37,428 nt of DNA from Derxia lacustris (GCF_002105195.1 NZ_MUHU01000023.1:1-37428); one strand, 5' to 3'. Positions 9,465 through 18,254 are shown, counted from the first letter of the stretch. Notes: generated by a model from the letters alone, not told the origin. Numbers and translations are program-made.

Positions 9465-10241
9465 TCAGCCGAGGTCGCCGCCGCCGATGGGCAGCACGAC
9501 GCCGGTGATGTAGCTGGCCTCGTCCGAGGCCAGGAAAAGGATGGCGCCGGCCTGCTCGTCGATGCTGCCGTAGCGCTTCATCAGGCTGGAGGCGACGGTC
9601 TGGTCGACGATCTGGCGGTACCAGCGCTGCTCGTCGGCGCTCGGCGTTTCGGTGTTGCGCGGCACGCGACGCGGCGGCGCCTCGGTGCCGCCGGGCGCGG
9701 TGGCGTTGACGCGGATGCCGCGCTCTGCGGTCTCGAAGGCGAGGCAGGCGGTCAGCGCATTGACGCCGCCCTTGGCCGCGCCATAGGGCACGCGGTTCAC
9801 GCCGCGCGTGGCGATCGACGACACGTTGACGATGGCGCCCTGGCCGCGCTCAAGCATGTGCGGCAGTGCCGCATGGCAGCACCACAGCGTGGGGAACAGC
9901 GAGCGCCGCACCTCGGCTTCGATCTCGTGCTCGCGGTAATGCTCGAAGGGCTTGGCCCAGATCGTTCCGCCGACGTTGTTGACCAGCACATCGAGCTTGC
10001 CGAAGCGCTCGACCGCCTGCGCCATCACGCCTTCGCAATCGGCATGGCGCTCAAGATCGGCGGTGAGGGTCAGGATGCGGCCGTCGGCGCCGGGCAGGGC
10101 GCGCAGCTCGTGGATGAAGTCGGCGCGGTCGACCGCGACCAGGCTTGCACCTTCCTCCAGCAGCCGCTCGGCGACGCGGCGGCCGATGCCCTGGGCCGCG
10201 CCGGTGACGACGGCAACCTTGTTCTCGAATCTCTGGCTCAT
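9465..10241 (-). CDS. benD: Benzoate cis-dihydrodiol dehydrogenase (SDR)
   Basis: 258-aa classical short-chain dehydrogenase that oxidises and decarboxylates 1,6-dihydroxycyclohexa-2,4-diene-1-carboxylate to catechol with NAD+. Seen in the sequence: TGAAQGIG (13-20), NNVG (89-92), the catalytic Ser near 141-142 (NVSSIATRG), Tyr153 and Lys157 (YGAAK). Length and the WAKPFEHY segment fit BenD/XylL. It lies downstream of benABC, but a strong hairpin plus T7 (10254-10289) stands between benC and benD. GAGG 8 bp before the ATG serves as the ribosome site and lies immediately after the T tract. This placement suggests that benD, benK and benE are made in smaller amounts than benABC. Confidence 0.92.
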   Translation of the reverse strand: MSQRFENKVAVVTGAAQGIGRRVAERLLEEGASLVAVDRADFIHELRALPGADGRILTLTADLERHADCEGVMAQAVERFGKLDVLVNNVGGTIWAKPFEHYREHEIEAEVRRSLFPTLWCCHAALPHMLERGQGAIVNVSSIATRGVNRVPYGAAKGGVNALTACLAFETAERGIRVNATAPGGTEAPPRRVPRNTETPSADEQRWYRQIVDQTVASSLMKRYGSIDEQAGAILFLASDEASYITGVVLPIGGGDLG

Positions 10242-10253
10242 GAACGGCCTCGC

Positions 10254-10289
10254 AAAAAAAGGCCCACGCGCCTGGAGACGCGACGGGCC
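10254..10289 (-). terminator. Intra-operon intrinsic terminator/attenuator between benC and benD
   Basis: Read on the minus strand: GGCCC (10289-10285), GT, CGCG (10282-10279), an 8-nt loop, CGCG (10270-10267), T, GGGCC (10265-10261) and then seven consecutive T (10260-10254). This is a 9-bp GC stem with a small asymmetric bulge and a T tract, in the direction of ben transcription. The benD ATG is 13 bp further on. The reverse direction has no T tract. Confidence 0.75.
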
Positions 10290-10295
10290 GGGAAA

Positions 10296-11303
10296 TCAGA
10301 CGCTCGCGGCGAACTTCTCGTAGTGGAAGCCGGCGCCGTCGAGCGCGCGTTCGCGGATGAAGCGGCTCACCGCCTCGACCATCGGCGGCGGGCCGCAGAG
10401 GTAGATGTCGACTTCGCCGGCATTGAGATGCGCCGGCTCGATGTGCTCGGTGACATAGCCGGTGCGCGGATGGGCGCTTTCGCGATTGGCGACGCAGGTC
10501 GCGAACGTGAAGTTGGGGATGCGCGCGGCCAGCTCGGCGAGCCGGTCGGTCGCCACCAGATCGGCGTCATGGGTCACGCCGTAGATCAGGTGGATCGGAT
10601 GGGCGCTGCCTTGCGCCGCGATGCGGTCGAGCATCGCGGTGAAGGGCGCGAGGCCGGTGCCGCCGGCCAGCATCAGCACCGGCCGGCGGATGTCGCGCAG
10701 ATAGAAGCTGCCGAGCGGGCCTTCGAGCCGCAGCGCGTCGCCGGCCTTGGCCGACTGCGTGAGCCAGCCGCTCATGAGGCCGCCGGGCACGTTGCGGATC
10801 AGGAAGGCCACGCGGCCGTCCTGCGGCATCGAGCTGAACGAGTAGGCACGCGTCTCGGTCGTGCCGGGCACGCCGAGCTTGACGTACTGCCCGGGCAGAA
10901 AGGACAGGCCGCGCAGCGACTCGCCCTCGATGGTGAGCGCCAGCGTGCTCGGCGACAGCGCTTGCAGCTCGGCGACGCGGGCGTCGAACACGGTCGGCGC
11001 GGCGCGGCAGAGGTCGGACGTGACCGGCACGCGCAGCACGCAATCGCTCGCCGCGCGCATCTGGCAGGTGAGCACATAGCCCTGCGCCGCCTCGTCCTCG
11101 CTGAGCGCGTCCTCGATGTATTCGCCCATCGTGAAGCTGCCCGACTCGGCGAAGCACTTGCAGGTGCCGCAGGCGCCGTCGCGGCAGTCGAGCGGCACAT
11201 TGATGCCTTGGCGGAAGGCCGCGTCGGCCACGGTCTCGTCGGGCGTGGCGGCGATGAAACGCGTCACGCCGTCCTCGAATTGCAGGGCGATCTGGTGATT
11301 CAT
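10296..11303 (-). CDS. benC: Benzoate 1,2-dioxygenase electron transfer component (reductase)
   Basis: 335-aa reductase that passes electrons from NADH through FAD and a [2Fe-2S] cluster to the BenAB oxygenase. The N-terminal plant-type ferredoxin domain has Cys40, Cys45, Cys48 and Cys80 (CRDGACGTC and LTCQM). The FAD-binding RAYS is at 152-155, and a glycine-rich LAGGTGLAPF about 60 residues later marks the NAD-binding half. The C-terminal CGPPPMVEAV is also typical. Length matches BenC/XylZ. It lies 52 bp downstream of benB; that spacer contains a GGCCGG/CCGGCC hairpin (11318-11340) without a T tract. Confidence 0.95.
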   Translation of the reverse strand: MNHQIALQFEDGVTRFIAATPDETVADAAFRQGINVPLDCRDGACGTCKCFAESGSFTMGEYIEDALSEDEAAQGYVLTCQMRAASDCVLRVPVTSDLCRAAPTVFDARVAELQALSPSTLALTIEGESLRGLSFLPGQYVKLGVPGTTETRAYSFSSMPQDGRVAFLIRNVPGGLMSGWLTQSAKAGDALRLEGPLGSFYLRDIRRPVLMLAGGTGLAPFTAMLDRIAAQGSAHPIHLIYGVTHDADLVATDRLAELAARIPNFTFATCVANRESAHPRTGYVTEHIEPAHLNAGEVDIYLCGPPPMVEAVSRFIRERALDGAGFHYEKFAASV

Positions 11304-11317
11304 GGGGGCTCCGCGCG

Positions 11318-11340
11318 GGCCGGCGCGCAGTGGGCCGGCC
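11318..11340 (-). other. Hairpin in benB-benC spacer
   Basis: GGCCGG (11318-11323) can pair with CCGGCC (11335-11340) around an 11-nt loop in the mRNA between benB and benC. No T tract follows, so it is not an intrinsic terminator. A role in mRNA processing or stability is possible but unproven. Confidence 0.3.
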
Positions 11341-11355
11341 GCAATTGCGCTGGGC

Positions 11356-11844
11356 TCAGACGTGATAGACGTCGAGCACGTGATGGATGTAGTCGTTCTT
11401 GAGCACGACGACCTTGCGCTTGATGAGCGGCTCGGCGCCCGCCGTGTCGATCACATAGCGCGACATGCCGAAATAGCTGTCGGTGATCCTGTAGCGGTAG
11501 CTGAAGGTGTGCCAGTTGAAGCGCAGCGTCACCAGGCTGCCGTCGCGCGACTCGACTTCCACATTGCTGATGTTGTGGCTGGTGCGGGTGTCGGGCAGGG
11601 TCGCGGCCGAGCGCTCGGTCTTGATGCGGAACACGCGGTCTTCGAGGCCGCCCCGGTTGGGGTAGTAGATGAGCGAGATCTCGCGCTGCGGATCGACGGT
11701 GAGCTCGTCGTCGTCGTCCCAGGCCGGCATCCAGAATTCGGCATCGGGCGCATAGCAGGTGAGCCATGCGTCCCATTGCCGGTCGTCGAGCAGGCGCGCT
11801 TCGCGGTAGAGGAAGGCCGTGAGTTGTTCGGTGCTGATCGTCAT
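11356..11844 (-). CDS. benB: Benzoate 1,2-dioxygenase small (beta) subunit
   Basis: 162-aa beta subunit of the ring-hydroxylating dioxygenase; it has a structural role in the alpha3-beta3 oxygenase. The sequence has the family pattern: an N-terminal helix with EARLLDDRQWDAWL, then YAPDAEFWMPAW, ending in VLKNDYIHHVLDVYHV. The ATG at 11844 was chosen because it gives the normal family length. The frame is open much further upstream, but that is the shadow of benA. It starts 8 bp after the benA stop, indicating translational coupling with the alpha subunit. Confidence 0.94.
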   Translation of the reverse strand: MTISTEQLTAFLYREARLLDDRQWDAWLTCYAPDAEFWMPAWDDDDELTVDPQREISLIYYPNRGGLEDRVFRIKTERSAATLPDTRTSHNISNVEVESRDGSLVTLRFNWHTFSYRYRITDSYFGMSRYVIDTAGAEPLIKRKVVVLKNDYIHHVLDVYHV

Positions 11845-11852
11845 GGCGGTCC

Positions 11853-13205
11853 TCAGGCCTGGCCGGTTTCGCTGTCGAGCGCATGCCGCATCTGTTCGAG
11901 CCAGTAGCGGTGCTGCTCGGTGTAGAGGCCCTCGTCCTCGGTCTTGATGCCGCTCAGGCGCGGATGCAGATCGATCTCCTTCGCGGCAGCGTCGGCGCCG
12001 TGCACCCAGTGGGTTGCGCCGCGGCACATGTCGTTCCACTCCAGCGCGATGCCGGCATAGCCCTGCTGGCAGGCGCGGAACTCCTCCAGGTCGTCGGGCG
12101 TGGCCATGCCGGTGGCGTTGAAGAAGTCCTCGTACTGGCGGATGCGGCGCGCGCGGGCCTCGGCCGATTCGCCCTTGGGCGCGATGCAGTAGATGGTGAC
12201 TTCGGTCTTGTCGACGGCGATCGGTCGCAGCACCCGGATCTGCGAGCCGAACTGGTCCATCAGATAGACGTTGGGATAGAGGCAGAGGTTGCGCGAGTGG
12301 CCGATCATCCAGTCGGCGCGGGCCTGGCCGAACTTGCTCACCAGCTCGTCGCGGATCTGGTAGGCGGGCCGGTCCTCGGGATTGGCCCACTTGGTCCACA
12401 ACAGCATGTGGCCATGCTCGAAGGAGTAGAAGCCGCCGCCCTGCTTGGCCCAGCTGCCGGCGTCCATCGCCTTGATCTGGTCGCCGGCCGCCGCCTGCTT
12501 GCGGTGGTTGGTGGTGGCGGCGTAGTTCCAGTGCACCGAACTGACGTGATAGCCGTCGGCGCCGTTCTCGGTCTGGAGTTTCCAGTTGGCGTCGAAGGTG
12601 TAGGTCGAGGCGCCGCGCAGCACTTCGAGTCCGTCGGGCGACTGGTCGACGATCATGTCGATGATCTTGGTCGCCTCGCCGAGGAACTCGGCCAGCGGCT
12701 TGACGTTGGCATTGAGGCTGCCGAACAGAAAGCCGCGATAGCTCTCGAAGCGCGCCACCTTCTTGAGGTCATGGCCGCCGTTCCTGTTGAAGCCGTCGGG
12801 ATAGCCGGCGTCGGTCGCGTCCTTGACCTTGAGCAGCTTGCCGCTGTTGTTGAAGGTCCAGCCGTGAAAGCTGCAGGTGAAGTTGGCGCGGTTGCCCTTC
12901 TTGTGCCGGCACAGCGTCGCGCCACGGTGCGAACAGGCGTTGATGACGGCGTTCAGCTCACCGGCCTTGTTGCGCGTGATGACGATGGGTTGACGCCCCA
13001 TGAACGTCGTCAGGTAGTCGTTCGGATTCGGGATCTGGCTTTCATGCGCCAGATAGATCCAGTTGCCCTCGAAGATGTGCTTCATCTCCAGCTCGAACAG
13101 CGCCTCGTCGGTGAAGGCCGAGCGGTGCAGGCGGTAGTCCTGCCGTTCGCGGTCCTCGATCAGCAGGCTGTCGAGGCGCGGCTTGCCGCCATCGAAATTG
13201 CTCAT
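11853..13205 (-). CDS. benA: Benzoate 1,2-dioxygenase large (alpha) subunit
   Basis: 450-aa Rieske non-haem iron oxygenase alpha subunit that, with BenB and BenC, dioxygenates benzoate to the 1,2-cis-dihydrodiol. Rieske ligands are Cys91, His93, Cys111 and His114 (CSHRG and CSFHGW). The mononuclear iron site has Asp217, His220 and His225 in [10 protein letters not shown]; the distal carboxylate ligand is not assigned here. Length fits BenA/XylX. GGGGAGA lies before the ATG. It sits 26 bp downstream of catA, so the oxygenase genes follow the catechol genes in the same operon. A relaxed range towards toluate cannot be excluded from the sequence. Confidence 0.95.
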   Translation of the reverse strand: MSNFDGGKPRLDSLLIEDRERQDYRLHRSAFTDEALFELEMKHIFEGNWIYLAHESQIPNPNDYLTTFMGRQPIVITRNKAGELNAVINACSHRGATLCRHKKGNRANFTCSFHGWTFNNSGKLLKVKDATDAGYPDGFNRNGGHDLKKVARFESYRGFLFGSLNANVKPLAEFLGEATKIIDMIVDQSPDGLEVLRGASTYTFDANWKLQTENGADGYHVSSVHWNYAATTNHRKQAAAGDQIKAMDAGSWAKQGGGFYSFEHGHMLLWTKWANPEDRPAYQIRDELVSKFGQARADWMIGHSRNLCLYPNVYLMDQFGSQIRVLRPIAVDKTEVTIYCIAPKGESAEARARRIRQYEDFFNATGMATPDDLEEFRACQQGYAGIALEWNDMCRGATHWVHGADAAAKEIDLHPRLSGIKTEDEGLYTEQHRYWLEQMRHALDSETGQA

Positions 13206-13231
13206 GTGCGTCTCCCCTGGGTGAAACCGGA

Positions 13232-14131
13232 TCAGGCGGCGGCGCGCAGGCGCTCGAAGTCGGTGCGCGGCGCGGCAGCCACTTCGGCATGCAGGTCGAA
13301 GTCGAATTCGATCTCATGGCAGAGCTGGTCGACGCCATAGGCCGGCAGCGATTCGGCACGCCTGATCGGCGGCACCAGGCCGTCGCGGGTGCCGAAGGCG
13401 AAGTCGTCCCAGAGGTGGGGATCGCTCTCGATGTTGATCTGCGTGGTCAGCTTGCGAAAGCCGGGCGCGGTCACGAAGAAATGGATGTGCGCCGGACGAT
13501 GGCCGTGGCGGCCGAGCGCGGTGAGCAGCCGTTCGGTCGTGCCGCCCGGGGGCACGCTATAGCCCACCGGCATGATGGTGCGGAAGCTGTAGCGGCCTTC
13601 GGCATCGGTGACGATGCCGCGGCGCAGATTGAATTCGGCCTGGTTCTTGTCGAAGTGCGAGTAGTTGCCGAGATGGTTGGCATGCCAGGCCTCGACCAGC
13701 GCGCCCGCGACCGGCTTGCCGTCGCTGCCGCGCACCACGCCATGCATCACCACGATGTCGCCGGGCTGCGTCCCGTCGTCGAGCCGCGCATGGCCCTGGG
13801 CGACCGGCGCGCCGGCCACGTAGAGCGGGCCTTCGATGGTGCGCGGCGTGCCGCCAGCCAGACCGGCCCTGGCTTCGGCCTCGTCCATGCGCAGATCGAG
13901 GTAGTGCTCAAGCCCGGTGCCGGCCGCGATCAGGCCAAGCTCGGGGCCGGCTTCGGCCAGAAAATTGAGGCCCGACCAGAACTCGCCGGGCTGGATGTCG
14001 AGGTCTTCGATGGCCAGCATCAGGTCGCCGAGCAGGCGGTTCACGACGGTCTTGATGCGTTCGTCGCCGGGGCCGGTGACGCCGGTGCTGGCGAAGCGGG
14101 CGACGAGTGCGTCGATGGTCTTGCGGTCCAT
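13232..14131 (-). CDS. catA: Catechol 1,2-dioxygenase
   Basis: 299-aa intradiol dioxygenase that cleaves catechol to cis,cis-muconate with Fe(III). The four iron ligands are visible: Tyr157 (GNYSHF), Tyr191 (GYSVPPGG), His215 and His217 (RPAHIHFFV). The N-terminal helical dimer domain (about 1-100), typical of catechol rather than protocatechuate dioxygenases, is present. AGGAGACAC precedes the ATG. It lies between catC (61 bp) and benA (26 bp). Chlorocatechol dioxygenases are usually about 250-260 aa, so the length favours ordinary catechol as substrate. Confidence 0.95.
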   Translation of the reverse strand: MDRKTIDALVARFASTGVTGPGDERIKTVVNRLLGDLMLAIEDLDIQPGEFWSGLNFLAEAGPELGLIAAGTGLEHYLDLRMDEAEARAGLAGGTPRTIEGPLYVAGAPVAQGHARLDDGTQPGDIVVMHGVVRGSDGKPVAGALVEAWHANHLGNYSHFDKNQAEFNLRRGIVTDAEGRYSFRTIMPVGYSVPPGGTTERLLTALGRHGHRPAHIHFFVTAPGFRKLTTQINIESDPHLWDDFAFGTRDGLVPPIRRAESLPAYGVDQLCHEIEFDFDLHAEVAAAPRTDFERLRAAA

Positions 14132-14192
14132 GAGTGTCTCCTCTTGAGTGCTCTGTGGCGGTGGGTAAAAGGCGGGTTGCGGCGCGGCCGTC

Positions 14193-14483
14193 TCAGCGGT
14201 CGTCTTCGCGGATCGAGGACGGATGGCGGCACAGCGCCGTCACCTCGATCTGCATGTAGGGAAACAGCGGCAGCGTCGAGATGAGCTGGTGCAGCTCGTC
14301 CACGCTGTCGACATCGAAAACGCTCACGTTTGCGTAGCGGCCGGCCACGCGCCACAGATGGCGCCACTTGCCGCTGCGTTGCAGGCCTTGCGCGATCTCG
14401 CGCTCGGTCTTCTTGAGGGCGTCGGCCTCGGCTGCTGCCATGTCGGCCGGCAGCCGCACATCCATTTCCACCTTGAACAGCAT
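14193..14483 (-). CDS. catC: Muconolactone delta-isomerase
   Basis: 96-aa protein that converts muconolactone to beta-ketoadipate enol-lactone. It has the complete family pattern: MLFKVEMDVRLP at the start, LQRSGKWRHLWRVAGRYANV in the middle and LPLFPYMQIEVTAL followed by HPS near the end. It forms a decamer in known members. It lies 56 bp after catB and 61 bp before catA; order catB-catC-catA is common in pseudomonads and Burkholderia. The spacer towards catB contains a small palindrome, TCCGCTTGCGGA (14513-14524). Confidence 0.95.
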   Translation of the reverse strand: MLFKVEMDVRLPADMAAAEADALKKTEREIAQGLQRSGKWRHLWRVAGRYANVSVFDVDSVDELHQLISTLPLFPYMQIEVTALCRHPSSIREDDR

Positions 14484-14539
14484 GGGAAGTCCTTCCGGGC
14501 CCGGTGCGCGGGTCCGCTTGCGGATTGAAGGGGGAGCGA

Positions 14540-15667
14540 TCAGCGGTCGCGGCGCAGCCGGGCCAGCTTTTCCTCGTCGATGTCGATGCCGAGGCCGGGC
14601 CGGCGCGGAATCGCGAGCGCGAAGTCGCGGTACTCCAGCGGCTCGCGCAGGATTTCCTCGGTGAGCAGCAGCGGCCCGAACAATTCGGTGCCCCAGGCCA
14701 GCTCGTGGAAGGTGCTGAAGAGATGGGCCGAGGCCAGCGTGCCGACGGCGCCTTCGAGCATGGTTCCGCCGTAGAGGTCGATGTTGGCGGCCTTGGCGAT
14801 GGCGGCCACCTGGGCCGCGCCGATCAGTCCGCCCGACTGGTTGATCTTCACTGCAAAGATGTCGGCCGCCTGCATCTTTGCGACGGTGAAGGCGTCATGC
14901 GGGCCGTGCAGCGCCTCGTCGGCCATCACCGGCAGGATGTTGGCCTGGGTCAGGCGCTGGAGCCCTGCCTTGTCGTGCGCGGCGATCGGCTGCTCGACCA
15001 TGTCGACGCCGGCGGCGGCCAGCATCGTCATGCCTTCGAGCGCCTGGGTCACGGTCCAGGCCTGGTTGGCATCGATGCGCACGCTGGCGCGGTCGCCGAG
15101 CGCGCGCTTGATCGCGGCCACATGACGCACATCGTCCTTCACCGGGCGCAGGCCGATCTTCAGCTTGAAGATGTTGTGCCGGCGCAGGTCGAGCACCCGC
15201 TCGGCCTCGGCGATGTCGCGGGCGGTGTCGCCGCTGGCCAGCGTCCAGGCCACCGGAATGCTGTCGCGCACCCGGCCGCCGAACAGGTCGCCGAGCGGCA
15301 CGCCGAGGCGCCGGGCCTGGGCGTCGTAGAGCGCGGTTTCCACCGCGCAGCGGGCGAAGCGGTTGCCCTGGATGCGGTCGTCGAGCGTGGCCATCAGCCA
15401 GGCCACATCGCCCGCCGCCGCGCCCACCAGCAGCGGCGCGAAATAGCTGTCGATGTTGACCTTGATGCTCTCCGGGCTCTCCTCGCCATAGGCCAGGCCG
15501 CCGATGGTCGTGCCTTCGCCCCAGCCGACGATGCCGTCGTCGCTTTCGATGCGCACCAGCACGAGGGTCTGGTGATTCATGGTGGCGACCGACAGCCGGT
15601 GCGGGCGGATCGTGGGCACATCCACGAGCAGCGCTTCGACCGACAGAAGCTTGGCGTTTGAACTCAT
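14540..15667 (-). CDS. catB: Muconate cycloisomerase
   Basis: 375-aa enolase-superfamily enzyme that lactonises cis,cis-muconate to muconolactone with Mn2+. The catalytic set is visible: Lys168 and Lys170 (FKLKIG), metal ligands Asp199 (RIDANQAW), Glu225 (MVEQPI) and Asp250 (MADEAL), and Lys274 (FAVKINQSGG). It is the first gene of the cat-ben operon and divergent from catR, with 100 bp between their starts. Ordinary muconate rather than chloromuconate is favoured by its neighbours (benABCD, catA). Confidence 0.95.
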   Translation of the reverse strand: MSSNAKLLSVEALLVDVPTIRPHRLSVATMNHQTLVLVRIESDDGIVGWGEGTTIGGLAYGEESPESIKVNIDSYFAPLLVGAAAGDVAWLMATLDDRIQGNRFARCAVETALYDAQARRLGVPLGDLFGGRVRDSIPVAWTLASGDTARDIAEAERVLDLRRHNIFKLKIGLRPVKDDVRHVAAIKRALGDRASVRIDANQAWTVTQALEGMTMLAAAGVDMVEQPIAAHDKAGLQRLTQANILPVMADEALHGPHDAFTVAKMQAADIFAVKINQSGGLIGAAQVAAIAKAANIDLYGGTMLEGAVGTLASAHLFSTFHELAWGTELFGPLLLTEEILREPLEYRDFALAIPRRPGLGIDIDEEKLARLRRDR

Positions 15668-15732
15668 TCGAGCCGTCCGGCGTGTGATTGGGTGACGCCA
15701 TGTTCGGCAAACGCGTGCGCCAGGTCCAAGAC

Positions 15733-15754
15733 GGTTTTAGACTGGTTCAATACC
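15733..15754. promoter_or_regulatory. Putative CatR/LysR operator in the catB-catR intergenic region
   Basis: GGTTTTAGAC (15733-15742) and GTTCAATACC (15745-15754) form an imperfect 22-bp dyad (7 of 10 positions symmetric). It contains T-N11-A pairs (T15737/A15749 and T15738/A15750), the LysR box form. It lies 14 bp before the catR ATG and about 66 bp upstream of catB, suiting autorepression of catR and activation of catB. No convincing -35/-10 for catB was found. Confidence 0.45.
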
Positions 15755-15767
15755 TTCAAGGCATCGT

Positions 15768-16694
15768 ATGGAACTGAGACACCTGCGCTACTTCGTGGCC
15801 GTGGCCGACGAGCAGAACTTCACCCGCGCGGCCGAGAAGCTGCACATCTCGCAGCCGCCGCTGAGCCGGCAGATCCAGGATCTGGAAGAGGAACTCGGCA
15901 TGCCGCTTTTCGAGCGCGGCTCGCGGCCCTGCCGGCTGACCGAGGCCGGGCGCTTCTTCTACGCCCAGGCCACGCGGCTGCTCGAACAGGCCGATCAGGC
16001 GGTGCGCACCACGCAACGCGTGGCCCAGCTGGAACGCCGGCTGGTCATCGGCTTCGTGTCTTCCACGATGTACGGCGCGCTTCCACGACTGGTGCGGCTG
16101 TATCGCGCGGCGCGGCCACAGGTCGGTCTGGCGCTGCATGAAATGACCACGGTCGAGCAGCTGGAGGCGCTCAAGACCGGTCGGATCGATGTCGGCTTCG
16201 GGAGAATCCGACTTGACGATCCGGCGGTGAAGCGCGAGGTATTGCGCGAGGAAAGGCTGGTTCTGGCGATACCCAGCGAGCATGAACTGGCTGCCAGCAC
16301 CGATCCGGTCAGCCTGGTCGAGGCGGCCCGGCACGAGAATCTGGTGTACCCGCGCCTGCCGCGGCCGAGCTATGCCGACCAGGTGCTGTCGCTGTTCCGC
16401 GACCTGGGCGTGCAGCCGGCGGCGGTGCACGAGGTGCAGGAAATGCAGATCGCGCTCGGGCTGGTGGCGGCCGGCATGGGCGTGTGCGTGGTGCCGGTCA
16501 GCGTGCACCGGCTGCGACCCGACGAGATCGTCTACCGGCCGATCTCCGAGCCGCAGGCGGTGTCGCCGATCATCATGAGCTCGCGGCTGCACGACAGCTC
16601 ACCCGAGATCGGCGTGCTGCGCGGGCTCATCGACGACATCTATCAATGCCAACGCACGCTGGGCGAATGGGCGTCGTCGACACGCGACCGCTAG
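15768..16694 (+). CDS. catR: LysR-family regulator of the cat-ben operon
   Basis: 308-aa LysR-type regulator. The N-terminal winged helix-turn-helix (about 1-60) starts MELRHLRYFVAVADEQNFTR and continues AAEKLHISQPPLSRQIQDLE, very like CatR, CatM and BenM. The effector domain (about 90-295) contains RLVIGFVSSTMYG, as in muconate-sensing members. AAGG lies 6 bp before the ATG. It is divergent from catB. Known relatives bind cis,cis-muconate, and BenM also binds benzoate; which applies here cannot be read from the sequence. No AraC-type BenR is in the window, so this protein may be the only regulator of all nine cat-ben genes. Confidence 0.88.
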   Translation: MELRHLRYFVAVADEQNFTRAAEKLHISQPPLSRQIQDLEEELGMPLFERGSRPCRLTEAGRFFYAQATRLLEQADQAVRTTQRVAQLERRLVIGFVSSTMYGALPRLVRLYRAARPQVGLALHEMTTVEQLEALKTGRIDVGFGRIRLDDPAVKREVLREERLVLAIPSEHELAASTDPVSLVEAARHENLVYPRLPRPSYADQVLSLFRDLGVQPAAVHEVQEMQIALGLVAAGMGVCVVPVSVHRLRPDEIVYRPISEPQAVSPIIMSSRLHDSSPEIGVLRGLIDDIYQCQRTLGEWASSTRDR

Positions 16695-16739
16695 ACCGGC
16701 GAGCAGTCGCGGCATCGGGGAGGGCGGCCGATCCCGGTC
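16694..16739. terminator. Hairpin between convergent catR and livF
   Basis: GACCGG (16694-16699) pairs with CCGGTC (16734-16739), and inside it ATCGG (16714-16718) pairs with CCGAT (16728-16732). It spans the whole gap between two convergent stop codons. There is no T tract; a bidirectional terminator is possible. Confidence 0.35.
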
Positions 16740-17472
16740 AGACGCCGAGATGGCGGTGCAGCTGCGCCGCGTCGGCGGCCAGCGCGGCCGACTCGCCCGC
16801 GACCGCCACCTGGCCCTTGTCGAGCACGACGCAGCGGTCGGTGTTCGCGAGTACCGCGCGGTAGTCGCGGTCGACGATGAGCGAGGCGATGCCGGTGTCG
16901 CGGATCGCCGCGATCACCTTCCAGATCTCTTTCACCACCAGCGGCGCGAGGCCTTCGGTCGCCTCGTCGAGGATGAGCAGATCGGGATTGGTCATGAGCG
17001 CGCGGCCGATGGCCATCATCTGCTGCTCGCCGCCCGAGAGCTGGCCGCCGCCGTGGTCGAGCCGCTCGGCCAGCCGCGGAAAGGTCGCGAGCACGCGGTC
17101 GAGCGTCCAGTCGCGGCGGCCGTCGGGGCCGGGGCGCGCGGCCATGACCAGGTTCTCGCGCACGCTCAGGTTCGGGAACACGCCGCGCCCCTCGGGCACA
17201 TAGCCGATGCCGAGGCGTGCAATGCGCTCGGGCCGGGCGCGCGTCATGTCCTGGCCGGCGATGGTCACGCTGCCGCGCGCCGCGCGCACGAAGCCGAGCA
17301 GGCTGCGGATCAGCGTGGTCTTGCCCATGCCGTTGCGCCCGAGCAGGCCGAGACTCTGGCCGCGCGCGATGCCGATCGACACGCCGTGCAGCACATGGCT
17401 CTGGCCGTAGAACGAATGGATGCCGTCGGCGACGAGCAGCGGCGCGGCGACGGGTTCTGCAAGCGCGTTCAT
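16738..17472 (-). CDS. ABC transporter ATP-binding protein, LivF type
   Basis: 244-aa ATPase of the branched-chain amino acid (HAAT) ABC family. Walker A is GRNGMGKTT (45-53), the signature LSGGEQQMMAIGRAL and the Walker B LLILDEATEGLAP are intact. It overlaps the LivG-type gene by 4 bp and is the last gene of the operon that starts with the cupin gene at 26049. Family members in aromatic gene clusters import benzoate, hydroxybenzoate or phenylpropenoid acids rather than leucine, and the linkage to benzoate-CoA ligase suggests the same here. Confidence 0.9.
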   Translation of the reverse strand: MNALAEPVAAPLLVADGIHSFYGQSHVLHGVSIGIARGQSLGLLGRNGMGKTTLIRSLLGFVRAARGSVTIAGQDMTRARPERIARLGIGYVPEGRGVFPNLSVRENLVMAARPGPDGRRDWTLDRVLATFPRLAERLDHGGGQLSGGEQQMMAIGRALMTNPDLLILDEATEGLAPLVVKEIWKVIAAIRDTGIASLIVDRDYRAVLANTDRCVVLDKGQVAVAGESAALAADAAQLHRHLGV

Positions 17473-18254
17473 GCCGCCTCCACTTCATGGCCCAGATAGG
17501 CTTCCTGCACCGCCGCGTCGCGCCGGATTGCGTCGGGCGGGCCGCTCGCGATCACGCGGCCGTTGACCATCACCGTGATGCAGTCGGCGATGCGGAACAC
17601 CGCGTCCATGTCGTGCTCGACCAGCAAAATCGCGTGGTCGCGCTTGAGGTCGGCCAGCAGCGCCAGCATGCGTTCGGTCTCCTCCGCGCCCATGCCGGCG
17701 AGCGGTTCGTCGAGCAGCAGCACGCGCGGCGCGGTTGCGAGGCACATCGCGATTTCGAGCTGGCGCTTCTGCCCGTGCGACAGCTCGGCCGCGCGGCGCC
17801 GCGCGACCGCGCCGAGGCCCACGCGCTCGATGACGGCGGCGGCGCGTTCGCGCGCAAGCCGGCAGCGCGCGGCCGGCGTGATCCAGTTCCAGGCCCGCTG
17901 CCAGCGCGATTGCGCCGCGAGCCGGCAGTTCTCGGTCACGTCGAACTCCGGAAAGATCGTGTTGCGCTGATAGCTGCGGCCGAGCCCCGCGCGCGAGCGG
18001 CGCGACTGGTGCCAGCCGGTGATGTCGCTGCCCTCGAAGACGATCTTTCCCGAGCTGGGCGGGAACTCGCCGGTCAGCAGGTTGATGAGCGTCGACTTGC
18101 CGGCGCCGTTGGTGCCGATGACCGCATGCACGCTGGCCGCGTTCACGGTGATGTCGACATGATCGACCGCGACCAGCCCGCCGAAGGCGCGCGTGAGTCC
18201 GGCCGCGATCAGCGCCGGCTGCCCGGCGTGCGTGTGATGGATGACGGGCTTCAT
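17469..18254 (-). CDS. ABC transporter ATP-binding protein, LivG type
   Basis: 261-aa ATPase. Walker A is GTNGAGKST (47-55). The signature is LSHGQKRQLEIAM, where LSHGQ in place of LSGGQ is normal for LivG proteins. Walker B is VLLLDEPLAGM, and the C-terminal segment ends QEAYLG. The ATG at 18254 overlaps the LivM stop (ATGA), and the gene's own stop overlaps the LivF start. The longer open frame upstream is a shadow of the permease gene. It forms a heterodimeric motor with the LivF-type protein. Confidence 0.9.
   Translation of the reverse strand: MKPVIHHTHAGQPALIAAGLTRAFGGLVAVDHVDITVNAASVHAVIGTNGAGKSTLINLLTGEFPPSSGKIVFEGSDITGWHQSRRSRAGLGRSYQRNTIFPEFDVTENCRLAAQSRWQRAWNWITPAARCRLARERAAAVIERVGLGAVARRRAAELSHGQKRQLEIAMCLATAPRVLLLDEPLAGMGAEETERMLALLADLKRDHAILLVEHDMDAVFRIADCITVMVNGRVIASGPPDAIRRDAAVQEAYLGHEVEAA

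Noticed and set aside
14132..14192. Possible terminator between catC and catA (CCGCCTTTT on the coding strand)
   Set aside because: Only four T and no stable stem directly before them.
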